Source: Hyphomicrobiales bacterium
GTDB lineage: Bacteria; Pseudomonadota; Alphaproteobacteria; Rhizobiales; Xanthobacteraceae
NCBI GenBank assembly: GCA_003169835.1
Contig: PNAI01000060.1
Coordinates: 1 to 35,048 of the forward strand
DNA: 35,048 bases
Direction of reading: 5' to 3'
Both the position numbers and the translations under genes were made by a program. Under the pieces are notes generated by a model. The model ran no database searches and was not told where the DNA came from. It saw nothing but the letters and a program-made list of their open reading frames with translations. Shown here one piece after another: positions 15,049-23,424 of this stretch. Each line of letters opens with the position of its first letter. Within the stretch, counting starts at the first letter, position 1.

Positions 15049-16253
15049 GCCGCGCGTTTCTTTCCGACGGCTTTTTTGATCGTTTTCTTCTTTCCCCAAA
15101 GCTCTTTGCTGGCAATGCGCGCGCCTTCGACCAACGCGCCAAGCTTCGCCCACATGATGGTCGGATGCACACGGCGATGGAACGGCCCTTGCGCAAATCC
15201 GCAATCGGTCGAGGCGATGACATTCTCGCGCCCCACCAACTTCGCGAGCCGCACGATCCGCTCTGCCACAAGCTCCGGATGCTCGACGATGTTGGTGGCG
15301 TGGCTGATGACGCCGGGAATGAGCACCGTATCCTTGGGCAATTTCACGCTCTCCCACACCCGCCACTCGTGCTCATGGCGCGGATTAGCGCCCTCGATCA
15401 CGAACGCACCGACTTTCAGCTTCAAAATCAGATTGACGATGGTTTTGAGCGGAATATCGGTGACGTGCGGCCCCGGCCAGCTTCCCCAGCACACGTGATA
15501 GCGGATTTTTTCGCGCGGCAATCCCTTGATCGCCTCGTTGAGAATTTCCACATGGCGCGCGACCCACTTCAGATACGTCTGCATGCTTGCCGGTGGCACC
15601 ATGCGATCGAACGTCACCGCCGTGCGCGCATCGTCGAGCTGCACAAGCAGGCCGCTATCGACAATCTGCTTGTATTCGGTGTGCATCGCCTTGCCGATCC
15701 CGGCGAGGAGGTCGTCATCGTTCTTGTAGTATTCGTTCTTGCGATCCGGAATCACCGATGCGGGCGCAGCGACCGGCAGGAACCCTTCCTCGACCTTCAC
15801 TTTTTTTAGCGCAGCCTTGAAGTTATCGATGTCGACCTGCAGCAGCGCTTGTCCGGTGTACTTGATCGGCGCCACAGCAACCGAGTCCATCGTGGTTTCG
15901 ACTTTATCCCGCGCATCCATCTCCTCGTAAAATTCGGGAAACTTCGTTCGATCGGCGCCGCGCTGCCACGGATTTCCGCCTTTAAATGGACGCCGCTCAA
16001 AGCCCGACAGTCGCTCAAGTACGTACTGCGACCAACTGATGTGTTTGCCGAACTCGCCGTCACTGACGACGTCGATACCGACATCGGCCTGCTTCTTAAC
16101 CACCGCGGCCACCGTATCCTTCAGGCACTTCTCATACGCCCTCTTGTCGTAACTCGCGCCGGTTTGCATGGCCTGCAAAAACGCAATCAATTCCGGCGGC
16201 CTGATCAGACTGCCGACGTGAGTGGTAAGAATGCGATTGTCGCTGTGCTTCAT
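15045..16253 (-). CDS. MetE-like (cobalamin-independent methionine synthase II family) methyltransferase
   Basis: This 402-residue protein has the single TIM-barrel of the MetE C-terminal domain. The zinc-type ligands are visible: H253-x-C255 ([12 protein letters not shown]), E287 or nearby in [13 protein letters not shown], and C351 in [10 protein letters not shown]. The N-terminus [13 protein letters not shown] is typical. Full MetE is about 750 residues with two barrels, so this is the short single-domain form often found as an orphan in proteobacteria. The thiol acceptor is unknown; methionine synthesis or another zinc-activated thiol alkylation are options. A Lys-rich tail ([15 protein letters not shown]) is unusual. 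It is divergent from the response regulator. Confidence 0.85.
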   Translation of the reverse strand: MKHSDNRILTTHVGSLIRPPELIAFLQAMQTGASYDKRAYEKCLKDTVAAVVKKQADVGIDVVSDGEFGKHISWSQYVLERLSGFERRPFKGGNPWQRGADRTKFPEFYEEMDARDKVETTMDSVAVAPIKYTGQALLQVDIDNFKAALKKVKVEEGFLPVAAPASVIPDRKNEYYKNDDDLLAGIGKAMHTEYKQIVDSGLLVQLDDARTAVTFDRMVPPASMQTYLKWVARHVEILNEAIKGLPREKIRYHVCWGSWPGPHVTDIPLKTIVNLILKLKVGAFVIEGANPRHEHEWRVWESVKLPKDTVLIPGVISHATNIVEHPELVAERIVRLAKLVGRENVIASTDCGFAQGPFHRRVHPTIMWAKLGALVEGARIASKELWGKKKTIKKAVGKKRAA

Positions 16254-16479
16254 GATGCCCCGGCCTCAGATTACATTGGGTACGGATTTAAGCGGCCGGA
16301 CTTTGATCAAGTCAGCGCCCGCATGCAAGCGCAGGCCAGCTCTCACCTGCCCACCCGAGCATCCTCCCCACTGCCCACCACCTCGCAAATGGCGGATTGA
16401 TGCGGGTTATTATCCTAAACCATTCGTTAAGGGCGAGATCTTACGTTGCGCGAATGGCTGAGCGGCCATCCGAGGAACT

Positions 16480-17025
16480 ATGGTCCGCATCGACTTCACG
16501 CGTCTGCGTTTCCTTGTCATCGACGACAACGCTCACATGCGCCAGATTGTGCGCACGATTTTGCATGGCTTTGGCGCGCGTGAGATCATGGAGGCCGAAG
16601 ACGGCGCCGCCGGCCTCGAAATCTTCACGCAGAACCGGCCCGACATCGTAATCACTGACTGGGAAATGCCGATCTTCACCGGCATCGAGCTCACGCAGAT
16701 GATCCGCCAGCCCGGGGCCAACGCCAATCCGTTCGTGCCGATCATCATGCTGGCGGCCCACACCGAAATAAAACGCGTGATAGCCGCGAGAGACGCTGGC
16801 ATCACCGAGTTCCTCGCCAAACCCATTTCGGCCAAGGCGCTCTATCTGCGCATCCGCAACGTCATCACGCACCCACGCCCCTTCATCAAGACCGGATCCT
16901 ATTTCGGACCGGACCGCCGCCGCATCGTCAATACCAAATATGCCGGTCCCGAGCGGCGCAAATCCGGCCAACCGGACGGCACGCAGGAAAATGCCCCATC
17001 TGACAACGCCAAGCCGCCTACCTGA
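16480..17025 (+). CDS. CheY-like response regulator with altered switch residue
   Basis: This is a 181-residue protein. The receiver domain spans ~7-130, with acidic pocket D15-D16 (VIDDN), phospho-acceptor D60 (ITDWEMP) and Lys114 (LAKPIS). The residue that is Thr/Ser in almost all receivers is Ala92 here (IIMLAAHTE, codon GCG). After the receiver a family-specific tail FGPDRRR...YAGPERRK follows, with no DNA-binding or enzyme domain. Such single-domain regulators in rhizobia pair with HPt proteins; one follows 26 bp downstream. GAGGA is very close to the ATG. Phosphorylation chemistry may persist, but the normal Thr-linked switch should not. Confidence 0.9.
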   Translation: MVRIDFTRLRFLVIDDNAHMRQIVRTILHGFGAREIMEAEDGAAGLEIFTQNRPDIVITDWEMPIFTGIELTQMIRQPGANANPFVPIIMLAAHTEIKRVIAARDAGITEFLAKPISAKALYLRIRNVITHPRPFIKTGSYFGPDRRRIVNTKYAGPERRKSGQPDGTQENAPSDNAKPPT

Positions 17026-17051
17026 CGCCGGAGATCAAGGACGATCACACG

Positions 17052-17636
17052 ATGGAACCTGCAAAGCCTCGAAACCCGAATACGGTCACCCACGCCGATC
17101 ACGAGGTCATCACCCCGGATCACCACACGTTGCGCCAAGCGATGTTCTCGAGCATTGGCAGCGATGAAGAGCTGATCGCGCGCGCCGAACGAGCACTCAC
17201 GCAGCTCTCAAGCGAATTCGGCAATTGGATGAACGAGGAATGCGAGCGCCTCGATGCCGCGCGGCGCGAGGTCAAGGCCTCCGGTCTTACAGACGCAAAT
17301 CGCGCGGTCCTGCTGCGCGCGGCCGACGACATCAAAGGCACCGCACAGACTTTGGGCTTCCGCGAGACCATGCCGACGGCCGACAGCCTGTGCCGGCTGC
17401 TCGAACACACGCCAGACATGACTCGAATTTCGCTGGAGCTCATCGACCAGCACGTCGACGCCATACGCGCGATCGTGCGCGAACATAGACGTTCGGATGT
17501 CGCCACCATCGCGACGGTTCTCGGCAGCCGGCTGCGTCAGGTCACCGAAGAATTTCTGGTGCAGGAAAACCGCCACCGCCCGGAATATCTCCAGGCGATT
17601 GCAAGCCCGCCACTCTCGCCTGGCGAACACTCCTGA
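17052..17636 (+). CDS. HPt-like protein lacking the phospho-acceptor histidine
   Basis: This is a 194-residue helical protein. Residues ~80-125 (NRAVLLRAADDIKGTAQTLGF...ADSLCRLLEHT) match the core of HPt domains, normally A-H-D-L-K-G-x-x-x-x-x-G. The His is replaced by Asp92 (AADDIKG), a single-base change from CAC/CAT to GAC. The rest of the helix, including the Lys-Gly after it, is kept. An N-terminal extension of ~40 residues looks disordered. It follows the response regulator by 26 bp, in the same operon. AAGGA lies ten bases upstream of the ATG. It may be a non-phosphorylated binding partner rather than a relay. Confidence 0.75.
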   Translation: MEPAKPRNPNTVTHADHEVITPDHHTLRQAMFSSIGSDEELIARAERALTQLSSEFGNWMNEECERLDAARREVKASGLTDANRAVLLRAADDIKGTAQTLGFRETMPTADSLCRLLEHTPDMTRISLELIDQHVDAIRAIVREHRRSDVATIATVLGSRLRQVTEEFLVQENRHRPEYLQAIASPPLSPGEHS

Positions 17637-17651
17637 TTTGCGCAAATTGAA

Positions 17652-18833
17652 TTAGGCCGCGAACCTTGGTCGTTCGGCAGCAAGCGGGGGCGCGACTTCC
17701 GCTACAAGCCCCTCGCAGAACGTGCGTGCCTCTTCGCGAGCGGCTTCCGCCGCAAACCGGCGGAGCAACGTCAGCAGCGGCTCGATCTCGCCCAGCACCA
17801 CCGCTTCGCAGCGCGTGAGCACGCGCTCGATGATGCGCCGCTTGAGCCTGCTCGCTCCGTCCCGCTCACCTTGGAAGCTCTCCTCGCGCATGGCCTCGAC
17901 CGCCTCGCGAAACGCCGGATAGATCGAGGCTGGAAGCCCGGCCTTGTCATAAAGCGCGCGAAACCCGCCGCCCCAACGGTCGTGCAACACGCCGGCGACC
18001 CGCGCGGCCGACACTCCCGACAGCTCCACCAGCGCTTCTTCGAACAGCGAGATGTTGCCGCAAAGCAGCGCGCGCAGCAGCAGACCCGAGGTGAGTTGCC
18101 CGCTCCCGCGCAGATGCTGGATCAGCGGGCCGACTTCGTAATTCGGCGAAGCGGCGGCAATTGTAACGGTTGCCTTCTCGCAGGCTTCTTTCGCAATGCT
18201 GTTCGCCCGCTCTTCGGCGAGCCAATCGCGCGAGGTGACGAAGGCGGCAAGCGTCATCGACAATTTAGCAACCAGCGCCTGCCTTGTCGGGACCGGAAGA
18301 TCTTCGCGCTCCAGCAATACATTGCGAATGGCGGCGAGATGGCCGTGACGGTCGACGATGCGGTCGAGCGAAAATGGAACGACCTCGGCGCCGCGATTTT
18401 CCAGCAGCACCAAGCACGCTTCCGCGCAGCCGATTTCCGCAATGGCCGCCGACACCGGGCACGGAACGGATGGCCGCTGGGCGATCGCGACCTGCAGGCT
18501 TGCCACCCCGCGCGCGGCCGCATCCACCAGATCGGCATCGAGAAAGAGCGGTGAGCGCGCCAGCACGATGGCGGCGACTTCAGTCTGATCGGCGGCAAGG
18601 GAATGCATGATGGCAGGCGGCGCCCGCTCACTCACCGCAAGCGCCTCGGCCAGCGCACGCCGCACCACCGGCGACGGATCGTCCAGCAGCATGATCATAG
18701 CGCCTTCGGCGGCAGCCAAATCATCGGGCGACAGATCGGAGTAGAGATAGGCGCGCGCCAATGCGCTTGTGGCGTCCGCCCGTTCGCTGGCGGGCGCGCT
18801 ACGTATCCATTGCAGGAACTGACGAACAATCAT
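17652..18833 (-). CDS. DUF2336 domain-containing protein
   Basis: This is a 393-residue protein matching the alphaproteobacterial DUF2336 pattern. It opens MIVRQFLQWIRSAPASERADATSALARAYLYSDLSPDDLAAAEGAMIMLLDDPSPVVRRALAEAL, with HEAT-like helices, and continues with repeated helical blocks to the end. There is no known enzyme motif. A TTG 12 bases upstream is an alternative start; the ATG at 18833 fits the family's usual N-terminus. DUF2336 proteins have no settled function; HEAT-like folds suggest protein binding. The gene is convergent with the HPt-like gene (15 bp gap), and the same strand carries the transglycosylase gene upstream. Confidence 0.85.
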   Translation of the reverse strand: MIVRQFLQWIRSAPASERADATSALARAYLYSDLSPDDLAAAEGAMIMLLDDPSPVVRRALAEALAVSERAPPAIMHSLAADQTEVAAIVLARSPLFLDADLVDAAARGVASLQVAIAQRPSVPCPVSAAIAEIGCAEACLVLLENRGAEVVPFSLDRIVDRHGHLAAIRNVLLEREDLPVPTRQALVAKLSMTLAAFVTSRDWLAEERANSIAKEACEKATVTIAAASPNYEVGPLIQHLRGSGQLTSGLLLRALLCGNISLFEEALVELSGVSAARVAGVLHDRWGGGFRALYDKAGLPASIYPAFREAVEAMREESFQGERDGASRLKRRIIERVLTRCEAVVLGEIEPLLTLLRRFAAEAAREEARTFCEGLVAEVAPPLAAERPRFAA

Positions 18834-18942
18834 GATCGCGCTCAACTCAGGTGAGCCACATGCAACAGTGACGCTATCGGCCGAGACTTAAGAAATCGTT
18901 CACCATGTTCGTTTGGAGAGTTTACCGAAGTCTTAACAGCGG

Positions 18943-19917
18943 CTAACCGCTGTCGCGGAAAAGATCGAACATGCCGCCCGGCTTGGCCGGATTCGCGTCG
19001 TTCGGAAACGAACGCGCCGGCGAAGGCGCCGATACCGCGTGCGAGCCCCACAATTCGCTCACCACCGGCGCCACCGCTTCACGCCGGTCACTGGTGCGGA
19101 ACAGGCCATGAAAGACCGGCCCGCTATCTTTGGTGCTCGCCGCGGGTTGCGCGACGTCTAGCGGCGCCAACGCGGGTAGCGGCACCGATGCCCAAGCCGG
19201 TCCTGAAATCCGTTGCGAAGGTGAAATCCCTGCAACCGCCACCGGCGCGGACGCCGCTCGTACAGCCACGGCTGTGGCGGGCCCATCAAGCGAATGCCCG
19301 CGCGCGACATCGTAGCGGCCGACCATCATTTTATAGACTTGCGTGACGCTGCGCGGTTCGCCTTGCTTGTCGTAAAAGATCGAGCGATTGGCTCCCGCCG
19401 CGAGCGGAAATACTCCAGCCGCGCTCGCCTGCGGCGCGGAGGCCGCAAGCGAAATCAACTTGCTCGCCCCGCCAGCTCCAAGGAAATGCGCGAGATAAAG
19501 CTCGCCCTCGCCTGGCGGCCGGCCAAGCTTTGCCGAAAGCCAATCCCCGTTCCATTTGGTGAGCGCGCCGGCCATCAACGCATTGGCGGTTGGATCTTTG
19601 CGCAAGCTCAGGATCTGCTGGCGAATCCCAGCGTCCTGCACCTCGAACCGGCCCGATGAATTCGTCGAAATGGCGTCGGCAAACCGGCCATAGCCGAGCG
19701 CGGGCCCCGCGTGCTTTACGGTGCCGAGCCAGGTCTGCTCGATAAATTGAAACAGCCCCCCCGCCGATGATGATGTGGCTTGGGCGTTGGGATTGAGATT
19801 GGATTCGACTCGCGCGGTGGCGAGCAGATAATTGAAGTTCGCCCCCGTCTTCTGCGCGGCTTGACGGATCGCGCCGGTGACGCTGATTGCGGTTGCGCCC
19901 GTGGCGTCGACTGACAT
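18943..19917 (-). CDS. Lytic transglycosylase SLT-domain protein
   Basis: This is a 324-residue protein. Residues ~15-150 form a lysozyme-like SLT fold: catalytic E38 in LATARVESNLNP, then SSSAGGLFQFIEQTWLGTVK, and a distal helix with LYLAHFLGAGGASKLI. Such enzymes cleave the MurNAc-GlcNAc bond of peptidoglycan and make gaps for envelope machines. No signal peptide is evident; the N-terminus MSVDATGATAISVTGAIRQA is polar, so export may need another route. The C-terminal half is Ala/Pro/Ser-rich and probably disordered. It shares a strand with the DUF2336 gene. Confidence 0.88.
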   Translation of the reverse strand: MSVDATGATAISVTGAIRQAAQKTGANFNYLLATARVESNLNPNAQATSSSAGGLFQFIEQTWLGTVKHAGPALGYGRFADAISTNSSGRFEVQDAGIRQQILSLRKDPTANALMAGALTKWNGDWLSAKLGRPPGEGELYLAHFLGAGGASKLISLAASAPQASAAGVFPLAAGANRSIFYDKQGEPRSVTQVYKMMVGRYDVARGHSLDGPATAVAVRAASAPVAVAGISPSQRISGPAWASVPLPALAPLDVAQPAASTKDSGPVFHGLFRTSDRREAVAPVVSELWGSHAVSAPSPARSFPNDANPAKPGGMFDLFRDSG

Positions 19918-20020
19918 CGCTGCTTTCCGCCTGGCCGCGAATGGCCACTTTGGCGCAACAATCTGTCAATGATTATGGTAAACAAAGCTTTAAGACACGC
20001 GGACGCGAGGAGGCTTCCCC

Positions 20021-20518
20021 ATGGCTCCGAAAATCAATCATGAAGAGGGCGCGCGGCACAAGCGCGGCGGAATCTTTTTCGAGGATTTTGAGATTGGACG
20101 GCTCTACGAGCACAGGCTCACCCGCACCGTGACGCAGATGGACAACATGCTGTTCTCCAACATGACGCTCAATCCGCAGCCGCTGCACATCGACCGCCAT
20201 TTCTGCGAGCAGGAAACCGAATGGGGTCAGCCGCTGATGAATTCGCTGTTTACGCTCGGCTTGATGATCGGCATTTCGGTCAATGATCTCACCGTCGGCA
20301 CCACCATCGCCAATCTCGGCATGCATGAAGTAAAATTCCCGCATCCGCTGTTCGAGGGCGACACCTTGCATTGCTCGACCGAGATCATCGGCAAGCGCGA
20401 GTCGAAATCGCGCGCGGGCGCTGGCATCGTCGAACTGCACCACCGCGCCTACAACCAGGACAACAAGCTTGTCGCCGAATGCCGCCGCCAGGCCTTCATC
20501 CGCATGCGGACCGCTTGA
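20021..20518 (+). CDS. MaoC-family hydratase
   Basis: This 165-residue protein has the hot-dog-fold MaoC pattern: FFEDFEIGRLYEHRLTRTVTQMDNMLFSNMTLNPQPLHIDRHF, the N-x-x-P-x-H block with catalytic Asn/His, then GTTIANLGMHEVKFPHPLFEGDTLHCSTEIIGKRES. Members hydrate or dehydrate an acyl-CoA double bond. AGGAGG lies seven bases before the ATG. Its stop overlaps the start of the CitE-like lyase (TGATG), so the two act together. A hydratase followed by a citramalyl- or malyl-CoA lyase would fit itaconyl-CoA or mesaconyl-CoA breakdown. The exact acyl-CoA is inferred, not read. Confidence 0.88.
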   Translation: MAPKINHEEGARHKRGGIFFEDFEIGRLYEHRLTRTVTQMDNMLFSNMTLNPQPLHIDRHFCEQETEWGQPLMNSLFTLGLMIGISVNDLTVGTTIANLGMHEVKFPHPLFEGDTLHCSTEIIGKRESKSRAGAGIVELHHRAYNQDNKLVAECRRQAFIRMRTA

Positions 20519-21390
20519 TGCGCTCTTTACTCTTCATCCCCGGCGATAGTCCGAAGAAGCTCGACAAGGGAATGACGAGCGGCGCAGATGCGCTGATCGT
20601 CGATCTCGAAGATTCGATTTCACCTGAACGAAAGTCACAGGCGCGCGAAACCGCGCTGGCATTTATAAAGCAAGCCGGCACCAGCAAGACGCGTCCGCGG
20701 CTACTCGTACGTATCAACGGCTTGCAGACCGGCCTCACCGACGCCGATCTCGACGTCATTGTCGCGGGCCGGCCGGACGCCATCATGTTCCCGAAAGCGG
20801 AAGGCGGCGCGGCGGTGACGCATTGCGACGCCAAACTCACCGCGCGCGAAGCAATGCACGGATTGCCCGCGGGCAGCATTACCATGGTCGCGATCGCCAC
20901 CGAAACCGCCAAGGCGCTGTTTCTGGCCGGCACTTATGCCGACGCGAGCCCGCGTCTCACCGGATTGACCTGGGGCGCGGAGGATCTGTCGGTCGAACTC
21001 GGCGCGGAAGCCAACCGCGACAAGGACGGAAACTTCCTCGATCCATATCGGCTAGCGCGCTCTCTGTGTCTTGCAGGCGCCGCGGCGGCCCAAGTGCAGG
21101 CGATCGACACCGTCTATGTGGATTTCCGCAATGAATCCGGGCTACGGCGCGAGTGCGAGGAAGCCCGCCGCGACGGATTTACCGGCAAGATGGCAATCCA
21201 TCCGGCGCAAGTTCCGATCATCAACGAGGTGTTTACGCCGACCGCCGAAGCGATTGCAAAAGCCAAAACCGTGATCGCAGCATTTGCCGCCGATCCCGGC
21301 GCCGGCACCGTCGGCATCGGCGGCCTGATGTACGACCGCCCGCATTTGGAGCGCGCAAAGCTGTTGCTCGCGCGAACCAATCAATCTTAG
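20518..21390 (+). CDS. CitE-like CoA-ester lyase (HpcH/HpaI fold)
   Basis: This 290-residue protein starts at the ATG that overlaps the stop of the MaoC gene; a longer frame upstream lies inside that gene. Blocks diagnostic of the CitE/malyl-CoA lyase family are present: MRSLLFIPGDSPKKLDKG, ALIVDLEDSISPERK (metal-site Glu/Asp), LLVRINGL, MFPKAEG, AIATETAKAL, LTWGAEDLSVELG and MAIHPAQVPIINEVF. The family cleaves malyl-, methylmalyl- or citramalyl-CoA to an acyl-CoA and a keto acid. No CoA-transferase is visible nearby, so activation of the acid must be encoded elsewhere. Convergent with hisI, three bases apart. Confidence 0.9.
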   Translation: MRSLLFIPGDSPKKLDKGMTSGADALIVDLEDSISPERKSQARETALAFIKQAGTSKTRPRLLVRINGLQTGLTDADLDVIVAGRPDAIMFPKAEGGAAVTHCDAKLTAREAMHGLPAGSITMVAIATETAKALFLAGTYADASPRLTGLTWGAEDLSVELGAEANRDKDGNFLDPYRLARSLCLAGAAAAQVQAIDTVYVDFRNESGLRRECEEARRDGFTGKMAIHPAQVPIINEVFTPTAEAIAKAKTVIAAFAADPGAGTVGIGGLMYDRPHLERAKLLLARTNQS

Positions 21391-21393
21391 TTG

Positions 21394-21831
21394 CTATTTC
21401 TTCCCGTACACGGCGTTTGGATCGAACACCTTCTCCGCATCGCGAAATTCGAGCGTCACCGCGCCGGCTTTGCCGAGCGGCACCGCGCGATAGAAACACG
21501 AGCGCCGGCCGGTGTGGCAGGCGCCTGCGCTCTGCTGCTCGACCTTGATCCACACCGAATCCTGATCGCAATCGACGCGCATTTCCACCACATGCTGGCC
21601 GTGGCCCGAACTCTCGCCCTTGCGCCAGAGCTTTTTCCGGGAACGGGAAAAATACCACGCTTCGCCCGTTGCGATGGTTTTCTGCAAGGCTTCAGCATTC
21701 ATGTGAGCGACCATGAGCACGTCACCCGATTTCGCGTCGGTCGCAACACAAGTAACGAGCCCATCGGCATCGAACTTGGGAGCAAACGCGCGGCCTTCTT
21801 CGATGTCGGTTTTTGAAGGTGTGTCGATCAT
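21394..21831 (-). CDS. hisI: Phosphoribosyl-AMP cyclohydrolase
   Basis: This 145-residue monofunctional HisI opens the adenine ring of phosphoribosyl-AMP, the third step of histidine synthesis. Diagnostic blocks are [42 protein letters not shown], then [29 protein letters not shown] with the zinc-binding cysteines. The ATG at 21831 is preferred over a GTG nine bases upstream. No HisE domain is fused. The gene follows folE on the same strand, with a palindromic repeat pair between them; both encode purine-ring-opening enzymes, which may be coincidence. Confidence 0.95.
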   Translation of the reverse strand: MIDTPSKTDIEEGRAFAPKFDADGLVTCVATDAKSGDVLMVAHMNAEALQKTIATGEAWYFSRSRKKLWRKGESSGHGQHVVEMRVDCDQDSVWIKVEQQSAGACHTGRRSCFYRAVPLGKAGAVTLEFRDAEKVFDPNAVYGKK

Positions 21832-21852
21832 GGCGCGCACATTATCCGATTG

Positions 21853-21962
21853 CCCTCATCCTGAGGAGCCGACCGAAGGTCGGCGTCTCGAAGGATGAGA
21901 ATGTATAAATGAAAACGCCTCACCCTTCGAGACGCGCCTTCGGCGCTCCTCAGGGTGAGGCG
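21853..21962. repeat. Pair of inverted palindromic intergenic repeats
   Basis: Two hairpin units lie in opposite orientation. The left (21853-21899) has outer arms CTCATCCT / AGGATGAG and inner arms CCGACC / GGTCGG. The right (21916-21962) has outer arms CGCCTCACCCT / AGGGTGAGGCG and inner arms GCGCC / GGCGC. GAGGAG and GTCTCGA lie in one unit and their complements in the other. This resembles a BIME-like pair of REP elements as found scattered through Bradyrhizobium and Rhodopseudomonas genomes. It may also stop or stabilise the hisI-folE transcripts. Confidence 0.8.
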
Positions 21963-21981
21963 TAAATCAACCGAGGGTAAC

Positions 21982-22668
21982 CTACCGCTGGCCCCCGCGC
22001 ACCATGGTGATGAAGCGCACCTGCTCGTTCGGGTCGTCGCGAAATACACCGCGGAATTGCGTCGTGATGGTCGCAGCACCCGGCTTCTCGACGCCGCGCA
22101 TTGACATGCACATGTGCTCGGCCTCGATCAACACCGCGACCCCGCGCGGCTTGAGGATTTCCTCGATCGCGGTCGCAACCTGCGACGTCAGATGCTCCTG
22201 CGTCTGCAGCCGGCGCGCATAGACATCGACGAGCCGCGCGAGCTTCGAGAGGCCCACCACGCGATCGACCGGCATATACGCGACATGCGCACGGCCGTAG
22301 AACGGCATCATGTGATGCTCGCAATGCGAATTGAAGGTGATGTCGCGCACCAGCACGAGATCGTCATACGTGCCGATCTCGGAAAATGTGCGATCAAGCA
22401 CGTCCGCCGGGCATTCGGTATAGCCCTTGTAGAGCTCACCATACGCATCGACGACACGCTTTGGCGTTTCCAGCACGCCCTCGCGTTTTGGATCGTCGCC
22501 GGCATAGGCGATGAGCGTGCGCACCGCCGCTTCCGCTTCCTCGCGCGAAGGGCGCGGGTGTACCGGCCTCGGCGCCGCACGGACATGATCTGAAAGCTGC
22601 GTGGCTGTGGTATTGCCGGTTGCGTTGGCCCCAGCATTCTTCGGCCAAGGTTTGACTATGGCGTCCAT
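21982..22668 (-). CDS. folE: GTP cyclohydrolase I
   Basis: This 228-residue enzyme converts GTP to dihydroneopterin triphosphate, the first step of folate synthesis. The zinc ligands are visible: C116 and H119 in [12 protein letters not shown] and C187 in [15 protein letters not shown]. The blocks [27 protein letters not shown] and TTQFRGVF are also standard. An N-terminal extension of ~40 residues (Asn/Thr/Pro-rich) precedes the catalytic core, which is common in alphaproteobacteria. It is divergent from the NifU-like gene, with a 290-bp intergenic region that carries a 7-bp inverted repeat. Confidence 0.96.
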   Translation of the reverse strand: MDAIVKPWPKNAGANATGNTTATQLSDHVRAAPRPVHPRPSREEAEAAVRTLIAYAGDDPKREGVLETPKRVVDAYGELYKGYTECPADVLDRTFSEIGTYDDLVLVRDITFNSHCEHHMMPFYGRAHVAYMPVDRVVGLSKLARLVDVYARRLQTQEHLTSQVATAIEEILKPRGVAVLIEAEHMCMSMRGVEKPGAATITTQFRGVFRDDPNEQVRFITMVRGGQR

Positions 22669-22744
22669 CGGTCTCTCCGTTCGACCAACACCGCGGTTAA
22701 AGGCCGGGCGTCGGGTGTGTCACCGGGCGGCCGCGTCATTGACG

Positions 22745-22769
22745 CGTCCCGCTTGCTTAGCACGGGACG
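22745..22769. other. Inverted repeat in the folE/NifU-like intergenic region
   Basis: CGTCCCG at 22745-22751 pairs with CGGGACG at 22763-22769 across 11 bases. It lies about 75 bp upstream of folE. No U-tract follows on either strand. It could be a leader hairpin or a protein site; nothing more can be said. Confidence 0.35.
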
Positions 22770-22959
22770 TTCGGGCGCCGCATTCATAATTCGCATAGCT
22801 CACCTACATCAGGTAAGCCGCGACGTACTGACCGCAAGACCTTACTCGCGACCCGTTAAGCCGTTATATATATAGTGTTTTCCGGCTGCGAAACAGTCAA
22901 CACAACTCTCTGTCGAACTTCATTTTTTTGGCCGGTAAACGCACAGGAAATCGGTCTCC

Positions 22960-23412
22960 ATGCTCAACGAGGTCTACAATCGCCGAATCCTTGAGCTCGC
23001 CGGGGGAATCCCCAGGCTGGGGCGCTTGGACCACCCCGACGCGACCGCCACCGCCCATTCCAAATTGTGCGGCTCGACGGTCACTGTCGACCTCAAGATG
23101 GACGGCGACACCGTCACCGACTTCGCCCACGAAGTGAAAGCCTGCGCTCTCGGCCAAGCCTCGTCCTCGATCATGGCCCGCAATGTTGTCGGTGCGAAGG
23201 CCGGCGAGCTGCGCGCGCTGCGCGAAACCGTGCGCAAAATGCTCAAAGAGAACGGCGCGCCGCCCAATTCCGGAAAATGGGTGGACCTCGCGGTGCTGGA
23301 GCCGGTGCGCGACTACAAGGCGCGCCACGCGTCGACCATGCTCACCTTCGACGCGGTGGTCGATGCCATCGGCCAGATCGAAAGCAAGCGCGGAACAAAG
23401 GCTGCCGGATAG
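22960..23412 (+). CDS. NifU/SufU-like iron-sulfur scaffold (two-cysteine type)
   Basis: This 150-residue protein has the NifU N-terminal fold: MLNEVYNRRILELAG, then HSKLCGSTVTVDLKMDGDTVTDFAHEVKACALGQASSSIMA. C37 and C62 correspond to two of the three scaffold cysteines of IscU. The third position, near ARHASTMLTFDAV, reads Ala instead of Cys. The fold and order are otherwise complete, so this belongs to the alphaproteobacterial side branch of the family. Its ability to build a cluster is uncertain. The gene is followed 12 bp later by yidD. Confidence 0.85.
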   Translation: MLNEVYNRRILELAGGIPRLGRLDHPDATATAHSKLCGSTVTVDLKMDGDTVTDFAHEVKACALGQASSSIMARNVVGAKAGELRALRETVRKMLKENGAPPNSGKWVDLAVLEPVRDYKARHASTMLTFDAVVDAIGQIESKRGTKAAG

Positions 23413-23424
23413 GCGACGCATTCG

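Noticed and set aside
14248..15366. Long minus-strand frame of 372 codons opposite nadK
   Set aside because: The translation is dominated by Arg, His and Ala without domain pattern, as expected for the antisense of a GC-rich gene; NadK on the plus strand is unambiguous.
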